A stretch of DNA of 64,000 bases, from positions 1 through 64,000 of the forward strand of contig JBIICN010000009.1 in NCBI GenBank assembly GCA_044238845.1, given 5' to 3'. This DNA is from UBA4416 sp044238845. Its GTDB lineage: Bacteria; Bacteroidota; Bacteroidia; B-17B0; Aurantibacillaceae. The notes under the pieces were generated by a model, which had not been told where the DNA came from, did no database searches, and worked only from the letters and a program-made list of their open reading frames with translations. Below, in pieces: positions 44,001-53,470 of the stretch. Each line of letters starts with the position of its first letter. Position 1 is the stretch's first letter. A program made the translations under genes and the position numbers.

Positions 44001-47000
44001 GCAGGAACAGGAGGAACGTTTCCATATACATATTCTTGGCCGGGATTAGCAAGTACTTTAGCTACTGTTCCAAATGTAGCAGCGGCTATTTATACATGTA
44101 ATATTACAGATGCTAATAACTGTACAATTACTCAAAGTATAACAGTTACACAACCTACATCTGTTACTTTAACTTCAACAGTAACAGCTGCTACTTGTAA
44201 TCTTTCTAATGGATCTGCTACAATTAGTGCTTCTGGTGGAATTCCTGCATATACATTTACATGGTCAACGGGATCAAATTTATCTAGTATATCTAATGTT
44301 CCTGCAGGAACATACACCGTTCAAGTTAAAGATGCGAATAATTGTATTGAAATACTTGCGGCTACAATATCAAATAATTCTGGTCCTAGTATCAGCAGTA
44401 TTAGTTTTACAAACACTAATTGTTTTGGTTCAAATACGGGTTTTGCCACTGCATTTGCTACAGGGGGAGTGCCAACTTATACGTATAATTGGAGTGGAGG
44501 TCAAGTTACGCCAACAGCATCAAATTTATTAGCTGGAGTTTATACAGTAACTGTAACAGATGCTAATGGTTGCGTTGCATCTGCAAGTGTAACTATTAAT
44601 GAACCACCAGCGCTTTCTGTAAACTTAATTGCAACTAACCCAAAATGTTTTGGTTTAACTAATGGTGGAGCTACAGCTGTAGCCTTAGGTGGAACACCAA
44701 GTTATACATATGCTTGGACAGATGGAGGTACTAGTTCAATTAGTAATCCTTTGGGTGCAGGTGTTTGGGGTTTAACAGTAACCGATGCAAAAGGATGTGT
44801 TGTAATAACAACTATGACCTTAACTAATCCTCCTCAAATGTTTGCAAGTATTACTTCTACGAACGTAAGTTGTTTCAATGCTTCTAATGGAGTAGCGGTA
44901 GGGACTACTACAAATTCTGTTGGAGCAGTAAATTATTATTGGACGGGAGGCCCATCGGCTATTACTGGACAAACAGTAACTTCTCTTGCTGCTGGAACAT
45001 ATACGTTATTAGCAACAGATCAAAATAGTTGTACAGCAGGGGCACAAGTAATAATTACACAACCAACTCAAATTACTGCAAACATTACCTCTAGCGGAAG
45101 TGTTACATGTAATGGTGGTTCAGATGGCTTTGCAATAGTATCGGCTACTGGAGGAACACCAACATATACTTACACTTGGTCGGGTGCTGCATCTGCAAAT
45201 GGGAATAGTTCGAATGCAAATGGTTTAGCAGCAGGTGTTTATTCGGTTACTATTTCTGATACAAAAGGATGTTCTGTTACAGCTCAAACAACTATTTTGC
45301 AACCAACACCTTTGTCAACTACATTAACTACGACCAATCCAATTTGTAATGGAAATAATGACGGTACTGCTAATATTTCTTATTCTGGTGGAGCAGGTAC
45401 AACACATTTTTTATGGGAACCTAGTTTACAATCTGGATTTGGTGCAAATGCGGTAAATAATTTATCAGCAGGAAATCAAACGGTTACCATTACCACCAAC
45501 GGATCATGTGCTACAGTTTTAACATTTACACTAACACAGCCTGCGGCGCTTAATGCAATTGTGACATCTACTAATTCAAATTGTAGTCAAAGTAATGGTA
45601 AAACATGTGCTACGGTTAGTGGTGGAACAGGAGCGTTATCTTATTTATGGAGTAATAATGTTACAACTTTATGTAATAATAATATACCAGCTGGAGCATA
45701 TAATTTTGTAGTCACAGATGCAAATGGTTGTACAACTAATGCTAGTGGTTTAATTAATGATATTGCAGGTCCATCAGTTGCTGTTATAAATTCTACTAAT
45801 GTTAAATGTTTTGGAGATAATAATGGTACTGCTATTGCCAATATAACTGCAGGAACGGCACCATATACTATTTCTTGGACAGGAGGAGCAGCAACTCAAA
45901 CAGTTACTAATTTTAACGCAGGGATTAAAAACATCACGGTTATAGATGCAGCAAACTGTATAGGTACAGCTTCTGTTGTTATTACTGAGCCAGCAGCTTT
46001 AGCAAGTGCCATTACTAGTTTTACTAATGTAACATGTAATGGTTTAACGAATGGTTCAGCTGCTATGGCAGTAAATTTTGGAACACCTAATTATAATTAT
46101 ACTTGGATTCCTGGTGGACAAACATCAGCAGTTTTAGCTAATGTAGCGGCAGGTACTTATACTTGTAATGTGCTAGACGCTAACGGATGCTTAACTTCAC
46201 AACAAGTCACTATTAGCCAACCAGCACCATTAGTTATAACTAATTCATTAGTTACTAATATTACTTGTAATGGATTAAGTAATGGTCAAATATCAACAAC
46301 AATTCAAGGTGGATCTCCTGGATATATTTATACTTGGGTTCCAGTACAAGGCGGAAACAGTGGGGTTATTGGTGGCTTAGCTGCTGGACCAGTTGGCTTA
46401 ACAGTTACAGATTCAAAAACATGTTCAATCAGTGCGAATTTTAATATTACTGAGCCTCCTGTTTTAACATCAAACTTTACATCTTTACCAGCTAGATGCG
46501 AAGTAGCAAATGGGTCGGCTAGTGTAACAGTAAATGGAGGTACTCCTGGTTATAATTTATCTTGGAATACAAACCCTGTAATTAGTGGTAGTGTTGCTGT
46601 AAATTTAGGCTCTGGAAGCGGTTGGAGTTGTGTGATTACTGATAGTAAAGGATGTTCAATAACACAGGCTGTGAGTGTTAACAATGCTCCAAGCCCTTTA
46701 ATTTCAGGATTTAATGTTGTTCAGCCAACATGTTTTGGATTACAAAACGGGTCAATAGTTATTAATTATACATCAGGAACACCAAGTTATTCAGTTTCTT
46801 GGTCTAGCCCAATATCACAAAGTCAAGTTACATCAGCTTTATCACAAACGGTTGTAGGTGTTGGTGCGGGTGTTTATACAGCAACTGTAACTGATAGTTA
46901 TGGTTGTGTAGCGTCTTTACCTGTGGGTGTTGCTCAGCCAACTAAATTAGTAATAGCTCCAGTTATTAATTCAAAAATTTGTTATGGATCATCTGCACAA

Positions 47001-48242
47001 ATTTTTGCAACGGGTACCAACGGCACACCTCCTTATACGTATACTTGGAGCCCTAATGCTTTAACTGGTGCTGGTCCGCATGTTGTAACGCCAACATTAA
47101 CTACAGTGTATAATGTTGCAGTAAGCGATGCTAATGGTTGTACTGCAACTCCAACTGTTATTACAGTTAATGTAACACCACAATTAACGGTAGACGGATA
47201 TTCAGTTGTTGCTTGCGATAAATCCTCGGTAACATTAGTTCCAAACATTACAAGTATTGGTAATGGAGGCCTTTATGATTTTATTTGGAGCAATGGAGTT
47301 ACTAATCTTGGAGCTTCAACTAGTTCGATAACTGTGGTTGCAAATTATACGAATTCTCCAAATACTTATTCTTTAACAGTAAAAGATAATTGCACATTGC
47401 CTGATGGACAAGCGGTGTTCGCGATAAATGTAAATCCTTTACCAATTATTAGCTTTACTGCACCAGTAGTTGGTTGTGCACCTTTAAGTTTTTCATTAAC
47501 AGGAACATCAAATGGAGCAAATGATGTGTTTACTTGGAAAGACACCACAAATATAATTGGAACAGGTTCGGTATTAAATCATGTGTATCAAGATTCTGGA
47601 AAATACAGTATTACATTAAGTGTGGTTAGTGCAAATGGTTGTGAAAGTAAATTAACTAAACAGAACTATATTGAAGTTTATCCACAACCAATAGCATCGT
47701 TTTATACAGATCCACCATTAACTACTATTTTAGATCCAAATTTTAATTTTATTAATACGTCTCAAGGAGCAACTACTTATTACTGGGATTTTGGAGATCC
47801 TGAAGCCCAAAATGGCACAAACACTTCTACTCTTGTGAACCCAAGACATTCATACAGTTATGTTGGACAGTATAAAGTAAATTTAGTGGCCATATCTGAC
47901 AAAGGTTGTAAAGATATTGTTTCTAAATTAGTTGAAATTACTCCTGATTTTGCAGTATATATTCCAAATACCTTTACACCTGATGGTAATGGAGTAAATG
48001 ATATGTTTCAGCCTCTTGGAGTAGGTATTGATGAAGAAAATTACCGTATGGACATTTTTGACAGATGGGGAGAAAATATTTTTTCAAGCAATAGTTTCAA
48101 AAAAGGATGGGACGGTACAGTAAAAGGCGGCAACAAAATGGCTACACAAGGCGTTTACGTTTATAAAATAATGATAGTTGATACCCGAGGAAATAAACAT
48201 CCATTTGTGGGTCACGTTACTGTTATAAAGAAAGATAACTAA
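41052..48242 (+). CDS. Giant SprB-repeat surface protein with T9SS type B (CHU_C) sorting domain
   Basis: 2396 residues. A signal peptide (MKIFNTLFLILIVAVLAPKS) precedes a Gly/Thr-rich N-terminal domain with 'PNYGCLVTTPNPSWYWMQ'. A PKD-like module follows. About 21 full SprB repeats of roughly 80-90 residues come next, plus one diverged unit ('CYGSS'). Each has 'CNG/CFG...NGS...GGTP.YTY.W..G......L.AGTYT.TVTD.NGC'. The C-terminus carries another PKD-like part ('YYWDFGDPEAQNG') and the long type B sorting domain 'IPNTFTPDGNGVNDMFQPLG', 'MDIFDRWGENIF' and 'GVYVYKIMIVDT'. SprB is the cell-surface adhesin moved during gliding in Flavobacterium. This relative is probably also a long surface filament or adhesin, exported through type IX secretion. 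Confidence 0.93.
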   Translation: MKIFNTLFLILIVAVLAPKSIFAQGGGTCAAAAPFCTGTTYQYDNNVNTSSQSGPNYGCLVTTPNPSWYWMQIGTAGNIDIGIRQTTGPNNTGTAIDVDFIMWGPFTSATGGCTNLTGTNDVDCSYSPSATETANITGAVVGQYYLLLLTNYSNQTGFVTFSQTGGSGATNCSVVSGCTATINNTGPFCTGTSITMSTSGQANATNYAWTGPNSFSQSGAALTSISIPNATPAMAGTYTLTITRSPGTPCILTTAVVVNSVSATFSSPSTTQCLTGNSFNFTHTGTSGATHTWNFGGATANTSTAANPTGVTYAAAGTYVVTHVATANGCARTETMSVVVNPMPALTGVPANASCGANNGSIVINNTSAAGQGPFSFTNNGTAVGSQTITGLAPGTYNIGITNTFGCTVTTPVTVGTNAGPSNITLTPTNASCGLSNGSFTFASPIGGTGPYTYAFNGGAFTAVSPITGLTAGTYSVSVRDVNGCIFTKTVAVASSAGPSGIAGTSTPAGCGLTNGTYNVTGVTGGTPAYTFSVDGVATGSLTSNLAPGTHTISTSDAVGCTFSTTFIIGSTTGPTSATINSTNASCGSANGTSTISAVVGGTPTYSYSFDGGAFTTSTIGTGLTAGPHNITIRDANSCTVTVNYNVLNNGSPNATIVGSTAALCNGASNGSFTVSASGGSGGPFTYTLTSPFQTNSTGIFNGLVASTYTVIARDNAGCTTTATVSISQPAAITLTATSIAAKCFGAATGTINVVGGGGTPTYSYNLNGGTYQASSSFNLVGAAIYNMGIRDINGCTQTASVQVTQPPALVLNTASQNANCTAANGIATTTVSGGTPIYTYTWTGAGGAGSTSNGLVSGNYSVTVTDANGCSLVGAVTIGNTPGGTAIITASTNITCNGANNGNLTASMTGGTPNFSYNWSPGGQTTAVASNLAPGTYTCTITDNFGCISNVSATLTQPTVLSAIMNSNNVKCFGTATGTVSAAGTGGTFPYTYSWPGLASTLATVPNVAAAIYTCNITDANNCTITQSITVTQPTSVTLTSTVTAATCNLSNGSATISASGGIPAYTFTWSTGSNLSSISNVPAGTYTVQVKDANNCIEILAATISNNSGPSISSISFTNTNCFGSNTGFATAFATGGVPTYTYNWSGGQVTPTASNLLAGVYTVTVTDANGCVASASVTINEPPALSVNLIATNPKCFGLTNGGATAVALGGTPSYTYAWTDGGTSSISNPLGAGVWGLTVTDAKGCVVITTMTLTNPPQMFASITSTNVSCFNASNGVAVGTTTNSVGAVNYYWTGGPSAITGQTVTSLAAGTYTLLATDQNSCTAGAQVIITQPTQITANITSSGSVTCNGGSDGFAIVSATGGTPTYTYTWSGAASANGNSSNANGLAAGVYSVTISDTKGCSVTAQTTILQPTPLSTTLTTTNPICNGNNDGTANISYSGGAGTTHFLWEPSLQSGFGANAVNNLSAGNQTVTITTNGSCATVLTFTLTQPAALNAIVTSTNSNCSQSNGKTCATVSGGTGALSYLWSNNVTTLCNNNIPAGAYNFVVTDANGCTTNASGLINDIAGPSVAVINSTNVKCFGDNNGTAIANITAGTAPYTISWTGGAATQTVTNFNAGIKNITVIDAANCIGTASVVITEPAALASAITSFTNVTCNGLTNGSAAMAVNFGTPNYNYTWIPGGQTSAVLANVAAGTYTCNVLDANGCLTSQQVTISQPAPLVITNSLVTNITCNGLSNGQISTTIQGGSPGYIYTWVPVQGGNSGVIGGLAAGPVGLTVTDSKTCSISANFNITEPPVLTSNFTSLPARCEVANGSASVTVNGGTPGYNLSWNTNPVISGSVAVNLGSGSGWSCVITDSKGCSITQAVSVNNAPSPLISGFNVVQPTCFGLQNGSIVINYTSGTPSYSVSWSSPISQSQVTSALSQTVVGVGAGVYTATVTDSYGCVASLPVGVAQPTKLVIAPVINSKICYGSSAQIFATGTNGTPPYTYTWSPNALTGAGPHVVTPTLTTVYNVAVSDANGCTATPTVITVNVTPQLTVDGYSVVACDKSSVTLVPNITSIGNGGLYDFIWSNGVTNLGASTSSITVVANYTNSPNTYSLTVKDNCTLPDGQAVFAINVNPLPIISFTAPVVGCAPLSFSLTGTSNGANDVFTWKDTTNIIGTGSVLNHVYQDSGKYSITLSVVSANGCESKLTKQNYIEVYPQPIASFYTDPPLTTILDPNFNFINTSQGATTYYWDFGDPEAQNGTNTSTLVNPRHSYSYVGQYKVNLVAISDKGCKDIVSKLVEITPDFAVYIPNTFTPDGNGVNDMFQPLGVGIDEENYRMDIFDRWGENIFSSNSFKKGWDGTVKGGNKMATQGVYVYKIMIVDTRGNKHPFVGHVTVIKKDN
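42115..47160 (+). repeat. SprB repeat array (about 22 units)
   Basis: In-frame tandem units of roughly 240-270 bp encode the SprB module. The protein pattern is kept but DNA copies differ widely, so the array is ancient compared with the near-identical repeat at the left edge of the window. It would resemble a direct-repeat array to naive repeat finders. Confidence 0.85.
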
Positions 48243-48257
48243 TTATTACTTAAATTT

Positions 48258-48292
48258 AAAAACGTCGTATGCTAGTTGCATGCGACGTTTTT
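48258..48292 (+). terminator. Terminator after the SprB-repeat gene
   Basis: A 15-bp stem (AAAAACGTCGTATGC / GCATGCGACGTTTTT with one G-T pair, 5-nt loop) ends in a T-run, 16 bp after the stop. Confidence 0.88.
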
Positions 48293-48327
48293 TATTTTAG
48301 ATATTCTTATAATTACGCTCAATAATG

Positions 48328-48335
48328 TATCTTTG
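48328..48335 (+). promoter_or_regulatory. TATCTTTG -7 element for lepA
   Basis: TATCTTTG lies 19 bp before the lepA ATG, the same box as seen for mfd. It falls between the SprB-gene terminator and lepA, so lepA has its own promoter. Confidence 0.55.
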
Positions 48336-48354
48336 CAAACTTATTTTATTTTAA

Positions 48355-50145
48355 ATGAAAAACATACGTAATTTTTGCATCATTGCCCATATCGATCACG
48401 GTAAATCAACATTAGCCGATCGTTTATTGGAATATACCAAAACTATTACAAGTCGAGAAATGGAAGCCCAAGTGCTGGATGATATGGACTTAGAAAAAGA
48501 GAGAGGTATTACTATTAAAAGTCATGCAATACAAATGGATTACACTTATAAAGGTGAAAAATTTGTACTAAATTTAATTGATACACCAGGGCATGTTGAT
48601 TTTAGTTATGAGGTGTCTCGTTCAATTGCTGCTTGCGAAGGAGCATTACTAATTGTTGATGCAGCACAAGGGATTCAAGCTCAAACTATTTCTAATTTAT
48701 ATTTAGCACTAGAGCATGATTTAACGATTATTCCTATTCTTAATAAAATGGATTTGCCAAGTGCAGAGCCCGAAATGGTAACCGATCAAATTGTTGATTT
48801 AATAGGTTGTGAACGAAGTGATGTTATTCCTGCTAGTGGTAAAACAGGAATGGGAATTGAGGAGATCTTAGCAGCTATTATTGAGCGTGTAAAGCCTCCT
48901 GTGGGCGCCCCAGAAGCGCCATTACAAGCATTAATTTTTGATAGCGTTTTTAATAGTTTTAGAGGAATTATTGCTTACTATAAAATTTTAAATGGCACTA
49001 TTAAGAAAGGCGATAAAGTAAAGTTTTTTAATACAGGTTCCATATACAATGCTGATGAAATAGGTGTATTAAAATTAAAACCAGAGCCACGCAATGTGAT
49101 GAGCACTGGCGATGTAGGGTATATTATTTCGGGTATTAAAGAAGCAAAAGAGGTAAAAGTAGGAGATACGATTACACATTTTGATAGACCTTGTACTGAA
49201 GCTATTCATGGTTTTGAGGAAGTTAAACCAATGGTATTTGCTGGAATTTATCCTGTAGATACAGAAGATTTTGAAGAGTTACGTTATAGCATGGAGAAGC
49301 TTCAGTTAAACGATGCTTCTTTAACTTGGGAACCAGAATCATCGTTGGCATTAGGTTTTGGTTTTAGATGTGGATTCTTAGGGATGTTGCACATGGAAAT
49401 TGTGCAAGAGCGATTGGAGCGTGAATTTAAAATGACTGTTATCACAACGGTTCCTAACGTATCATATCTTGCTTACCAAACAAATGGAGATGTGGTAACG
49501 GTTAATAACCCTAGTGATTTACCAGACCCAGCTCGTATTAATTATATTGAAGAACCTTATATTAAAGCAAATATCATTACCAAGTCAGATTTTATTGGAC
49601 CCGTAATGAGTTTGTGTATTGAGAAACGTGGACAAATTGTGACTCAAAATTATTTAACGGCAGATAGAGTAGAGTTAGTGTTTGAAATGCCTTTAGGTGA
49701 AGTTGTATTTGATTTCTTTGATCGATTAAAATCTATCTCAAAAGGATACGCTTCATTTGATTATCATCCAATTGGCATGAAAGAATCTGACTTAGTAAAA
49801 TTAGATATTTTATTAAAGGGAGAACCAGTGGATGCTTTATCTTGTTTAATTCACAGAAGCAATTCTTACCATTTTGGTAAAAAGATTTGTGAAAAATTAA
49901 AAGAGCTAATACCAAAACAACAGTTCGAAATTCCTATTCAAGCGGCCATTGGTGCTAAAATTATTTCTCGTGAAACTATTAGCGCTATTCGTAAAGATGT
50001 AACAGCAAAATGTTACGGTGGAGATATTAGTCGTAAACGTAAATTATTAGAAAAACAAAAAGAAGGTAAAAAACGTATGAAACAAGTGGGTAATGTAGAA
50101 ATTCCTCAAAGTGCCTTTATGGCTGTTTTAAAACTAAACGATTAA
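48355..50145 (+). CDS. lepA: Elongation factor 4 (LepA)
   Basis: 596 residues, the usual length. LepA is a ribosome-associated GTPase that acts on stalled or mistranslocated ribosomes and in initiation. G1 'IAHIDHGKSTLADRLL', the switch I Thr in 'RGITIK', G3 'DTPGH' and G4 'NKMD' are visible. The LepA-specific C-terminal domain is present with 'YASFDYHPIGMKESDLVKLD' and 'AKCYGGDISRKRKLLEKQKE', ending 'FMAVLKLND'. It stands between its own TATCTTTG promoter and a terminator. Confidence 0.97.
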   Translation: MKNIRNFCIIAHIDHGKSTLADRLLEYTKTITSREMEAQVLDDMDLEKERGITIKSHAIQMDYTYKGEKFVLNLIDTPGHVDFSYEVSRSIAACEGALLIVDAAQGIQAQTISNLYLALEHDLTIIPILNKMDLPSAEPEMVTDQIVDLIGCERSDVIPASGKTGMGIEEILAAIIERVKPPVGAPEAPLQALIFDSVFNSFRGIIAYYKILNGTIKKGDKVKFFNTGSIYNADEIGVLKLKPEPRNVMSTGDVGYIISGIKEAKEVKVGDTITHFDRPCTEAIHGFEEVKPMVFAGIYPVDTEDFEELRYSMEKLQLNDASLTWEPESSLALGFGFRCGFLGMLHMEIVQERLEREFKMTVITTVPNVSYLAYQTNGDVVTVNNPSDLPDPARINYIEEPYIKANIITKSDFIGPVMSLCIEKRGQIVTQNYLTADRVELVFEMPLGEVVFDFFDRLKSISKGYASFDYHPIGMKESDLVKLDILLKGEPVDALSCLIHRSNSYHFGKKICEKLKELIPKQQFEIPIQAAIGAKIISRETISAIRKDVTAKCYGGDISRKRKLLEKQKEGKKRMKQVGNVEIPQSAFMAVLKLND

Positions 50146-50170
50146 TACTTATTAAAAAACAACTTATATT

Positions 50171-50200
50171 AAAGAGCTGTGATATTTATCACAGCTCTTT
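50171..50200. terminator. Bidirectional terminator between lepA and the O-antigen ligase gene
   Basis: A 14-bp perfect stem (AAAGAGCTGTGATA / TATCACAGCTCTTT, 2-nt or longer loop), with T-run on the plus strand and AT-rich flank on the other. It overlaps the last codons of the convergent O-antigen ligase gene. Confidence 0.85.
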
Positions 50201-51778
50201 TTTGTTTATATTATTTTGGTATTGAGCGGAGGCCAACCACAAAAACAAAGTTTGAAAGAATATGAAGAACGTTACTCCCGATTGTGTTTCTAGAGTGTCT
50301 TCTGTTACAAAAGATAGTAAGGCGATTAAATAGAAAGGCCAATATAAATAATGTAATTTTTTTCTTAATATAATAGCGGGATAAATTAAGTAAAATAGAA
50401 ACAAGATTAGACCAAAAAAACCAAATGCAACAGTAATGGCTAAATATTGATTATGGCATCTTAATCTCCAAATCATATCAAGTTTGGAATTAGTAAAGGT
50501 ATACATAGCATCAAATGAATCTTGTATATCGCCAGTTCCAACACCAAATAAAGGATTCTCATAAATTATATAACTTGCATTTTTCCAAAACTCCAACCTC
50601 ATAATTAGTGAGTGACCAGAAGGGTTTTCACCTTTTTTATATTTAGTATATTCCCAAACAAATTCTCGCCATTTTGAGCTTAACCCACTATTTACATTGT
50701 ATTTATAATTTGTTATGCCATTTTCAATACGTTTTATATCATCTATATTTAATTTTGAAAACCCTAATGAATCCTTAGTAAAACCTTTGCTTGCAATATA
50801 TCTTTTCAAGGTATAACACAATTCATTTCCTTTATTATCTTTTCCATTATAAGGTATTTTACTTTTTTTATTCCATTCTTTTTGTAGCTCTAGGTCATTA
50901 ATATTAATGATGATTAAATTTCCATTTTCAGAAAAAGAGGATGCTGTATCATTGTAATAGAAGTTTCCGTTTTTTGTTTTTTCTAATATTACATTTGCAG
51001 GATTGTTATTTGTTTTTTCAAACATACTTAAGCTTAACATGGCTTTATTAACTATAAAAATTCCAATTATAGATAAAACAACTAATAATATAAGCGAAGC
51101 CGCTTTACTAATCCAGTTAAAAACATATAATACAACCAATAACAAGCCTACAACGATTAACAGTAAAAACCCAGTCGCCATCTCAAGTTTATACATAAAA
51201 AACAGCAACCATAAGGTTACTAAAACACAAATAATTTTTAATAGTTTGTTTTTTTCAGTTAGGGTAGCGTAAATTAAACCAATAATGGCAAAGGATATAA
51301 ATAATGAAAATCGAATGTGTGACATAAATATGGATGCCTTTCTTACATCTACAATAATTTTTTTTGTGAAACCAACATACACAAAAAAACAACATATTGA
51401 GCTTACAAAAACACTTACAAAGAAAGTCCCAAAAAGTAATTTTAATTCTTTTGTTGAAAGGGGTTTTGTTGAAAACAACATGAGCGGTAAAATTAATAAT
51501 GGAATTTTGTTTCGCAAGTCATCTAACCCTTTAGGGATGTTTTGGGTATATAGCATTCCCATCACATGAAGTAAAAACAGAGAAAATAAAATCCAAAAGA
51601 CACCATGATGGGACGACTTTAATTGCTGCCACTTTCTGTTATAATCAAGTTCTAATAACCAATTTGCACCTAAAATAATTTGGGGTATGCTTGTGGGAAC
51701 AGTTCCAAACATCATTCCCGCTGCTAATCCAACAATTCCAAATAAAAATATATAGCGATGCCAGAGTGCGGGAAGCAT
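50189..51778 (-). CDS. O-antigen ligase / polymerase-like membrane protein (Wzy_C family)
   Basis: 529 residues with about ten or more membrane helices. A large hydrophilic loop of about 180 residues between helices is typical of Wzy_C family ligases and polymerases. The family motif region appears as 'RLEFWKNASYIIYENPLFGV' then 'GTGDIQDSFDAMY'. The loop holds basic and aromatic segments ('YKKGENPSGHS'). Family members attach O-antigen to lipid A core or polymerise surface glycans, acting at the outer face of the inner membrane. No other surface polysaccharide genes adjoin it, so the substrate is unknown. It is a single-gene unit on the minus strand. Confidence 0.86.
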   Translation of the reverse strand: MLPALWHRYIFLFGIVGLAAGMMFGTVPTSIPQIILGANWLLELDYNRKWQQLKSSHHGVFWILFSLFLLHVMGMLYTQNIPKGLDDLRNKIPLLILPLMLFSTKPLSTKELKLLFGTFFVSVFVSSICCFFVYVGFTKKIIVDVRKASIFMSHIRFSLFISFAIIGLIYATLTEKNKLLKIICVLVTLWLLFFMYKLEMATGFLLLIVVGLLLVVLYVFNWISKAASLILLVVLSIIGIFIVNKAMLSLSMFEKTNNNPANVILEKTKNGNFYYNDTASSFSENGNLIIININDLELQKEWNKKSKIPYNGKDNKGNELCYTLKRYIASKGFTKDSLGFSKLNIDDIKRIENGITNYKYNVNSGLSSKWREFVWEYTKYKKGENPSGHSLIMRLEFWKNASYIIYENPLFGVGTGDIQDSFDAMYTFTNSKLDMIWRLRCHNQYLAITVAFGFFGLILFLFYLIYPAIILRKKLHYLYWPFYLIALLSFVTEDTLETQSGVTFFIFFQTLFLWLASAQYQNNINKKEL

Positions 51779-51853
51779 AGAGTTTTGTTAGTGTCAATAA
51801 AACGCAAAATAGGCTATTTTATTGTTTCCTAAATGTAATTTTGAAACAAATTA

Positions 51854-53395
51854 TTAAAACCACCCACTCTTTTTCTTACCACCTAAACCTAATACACCTA
51901 ATAAACCTCGTGCAACTTCTTTCATAACGGTTCTTCCAACTTGCCGTACCATTGTATTTTCACTTAATTTTTCGATGGTCGACTTTTCTTCTTTAGTTGC
52001 TTTTTTACTTTTCGGTTTTTCATCCTCTTCAGTTTTTTCAAAGTCTTTTAGTTTCGCAGTTAAAATCTCAAAAGCACTTTCTCGGTCTATTACCTCATTA
52101 TATTTTGTTGCAATTGAACTAGCAGAAACAATGTGTTGTATTTCGTCTGGAGTTAATACTCCAATTCTACTCATAGGTGCTCTTAGATGTGTTGCCGCTA
52201 AAGGTGTTGGTATTCCCTTTTCGTTTAATGCCGATATAAGCGCTTGACCGATTCCAATGCTCGTTAGTAATTCATCTGTTTTATAAAATTCGGATATAGG
52301 ATAATTTTCAGCAGTTTTTTTAATAGCTTTTCTGTCTTTTTCTGTAAAAGCCCTCAACGCGTGTTGTACCTTTAATCCAAGTTGAGATAATACAGCTTCT
52401 GGGATATCATATGGATTTTGAGTACAAAAATAAATGCCTACTCCTTTACTTCTAATTAATTTAATAATAGATTCAATTTGATCTAATAAAGCGTTAGAAG
52501 CCTCTTTAAAAATCAAATGGGCTTCATCAATAAAAATACAAAGTTTTGGTTTTTCTAAGTCGCCTGCCTCTGGAAATGTTTGATATACTTCTGCTAATAA
52601 ACACAACATAAACGTAGAAAATAGTTTAGGCTTGTCTTGTATATCAACTAATCTAATAATAGAAGCAATACCTCTTCCATAAGCATCTAATCTTACTAAA
52701 TCGAGTACTTCAAATGAGCGTTCACCAAAAAAAGTATCTGCGCCTTGCGATTCTAATTCAATAACGGCCCTCAATATAGTTCCAACGGATGCTGACGAAA
52801 CGTTGCCATAATTTTTTTGAATCTCTTCTTTTCCTTCTCCAGTTAAATGATTTAATAAACTTTTAAAATCTTTTAAATCTAATAGTGGTAATTTTTTATC
52901 ATCAGCATATTTAAAAAGGATGGCTACAATACCACTTTGTGTATCATTTAAATCTAATACTTTCGAAAACAAAACAGGGCCAAATTCAATAACAGTTGCT
53001 CTTAATTTTGCTCCATTTTCTTTCGACAGAGTTAAAAACTCTACACTACTTGCGTTTGGTACAAATGGAATTCCAATGGCGGAATGACGTTCTTCAATTT
53101 TTGGATTTGTAGTTCCTGCTTTTGCAATACCACTTAAATCACCTTTTAAGTCCATCATTAAAACAGGAATACCTTTTGCACACATGTTTTCGGCAATTAC
53201 TTGTAATGTCACTGTTTTACCTGTACCTGTTGCTCCTGCAATTAAACCATGTCTATTTAAGGTTTTTAACGGTAATTTTATTTGCGCCTCTTTTTGTGGA
53301 ATACCATCAAATAATGCCGAACCTAATACTATAAAATCTCCTTTTGAGGAATAGCCATCATTAATTGTTTGAATAAATTTAGATACGTCTGCCAT
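51854..53395 (-). CDS. HerA/FtsK-like ATPase, DUF853 (YjgR) family
   Basis: 513 residues. Walker A 'GATGTGKT' lies at about 54-61 and Walker B in 'KLCIFIDEAHLIF'. Between them are 'VLMMDLKGDLSGIAKAGT' and 'EFLTLSKENGAKLRATVIEF', typical of the DUF853 helicase-like family found across bacteria (YjgR in E. coli). A conserved sensor segment is 'GVGIYFCTQNPYDIPEAVLS'. The C-terminal tail is Lys-rich and ends 'GLGGKKKSGWF'. It is a predicted hexameric DNA translocase or helicase, but its cellular job is unknown. It is not paired with a nuclease, so a HerA-NurA end-processing role is not supported by context. Confidence 0.92.
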   Translation of the reverse strand: MADVSKFIQTINDGYSSKGDFIVLGSALFDGIPQKEAQIKLPLKTLNRHGLIAGATGTGKTVTLQVIAENMCAKGIPVLMMDLKGDLSGIAKAGTTNPKIEERHSAIGIPFVPNASSVEFLTLSKENGAKLRATVIEFGPVLFSKVLDLNDTQSGIVAILFKYADDKKLPLLDLKDFKSLLNHLTGEGKEEIQKNYGNVSSASVGTILRAVIELESQGADTFFGERSFEVLDLVRLDAYGRGIASIIRLVDIQDKPKLFSTFMLCLLAEVYQTFPEAGDLEKPKLCIFIDEAHLIFKEASNALLDQIESIIKLIRSKGVGIYFCTQNPYDIPEAVLSQLGLKVQHALRAFTEKDRKAIKKTAENYPISEFYKTDELLTSIGIGQALISALNEKGIPTPLAATHLRAPMSRIGVLTPDEIQHIVSASSIATKYNEVIDRESAFEILTAKLKDFEKTEEDEKPKSKKATKEEKSTIEKLSENTMVRQVGRTVMKEVARGLLGVLGLGGKKKSGWF

Positions 53396-53424
53396 GTTTT
53401 AAATTTTTTATAAAAGTAAAAAAA

Positions 53425-53454
53425 AAGCTCTACTAATATATTAGCAGAGCTTTT
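53425..53454 (-). terminator. Terminator after the 1601-residue surface protein gene
   Basis: The stem AAAAGCTCTACTAA / TTAGCAGAGCTTTT (14 bp, one mismatch, 2-nt-plus loop) gives a T-run in the minus direction. It lies 16 bp past that gene's stop and ahead of the DUF853 gene. Confidence 0.82.
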
Positions 53455-53470
53455 AAACAATTTATTTTAC

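Noticed and set aside
42115..47160. Regularly spaced repeats resembling a CRISPR or satellite array
   Set aside because: The units are in frame, encode SprB modules and lack identical short repeats with unique spacers.
51854..53395. HerA-NurA type DNA-end processing or antiphage system
   Set aside because: The ATPase belongs to the DUF853/YjgR family and no nuclease or defence gene adjoins it.
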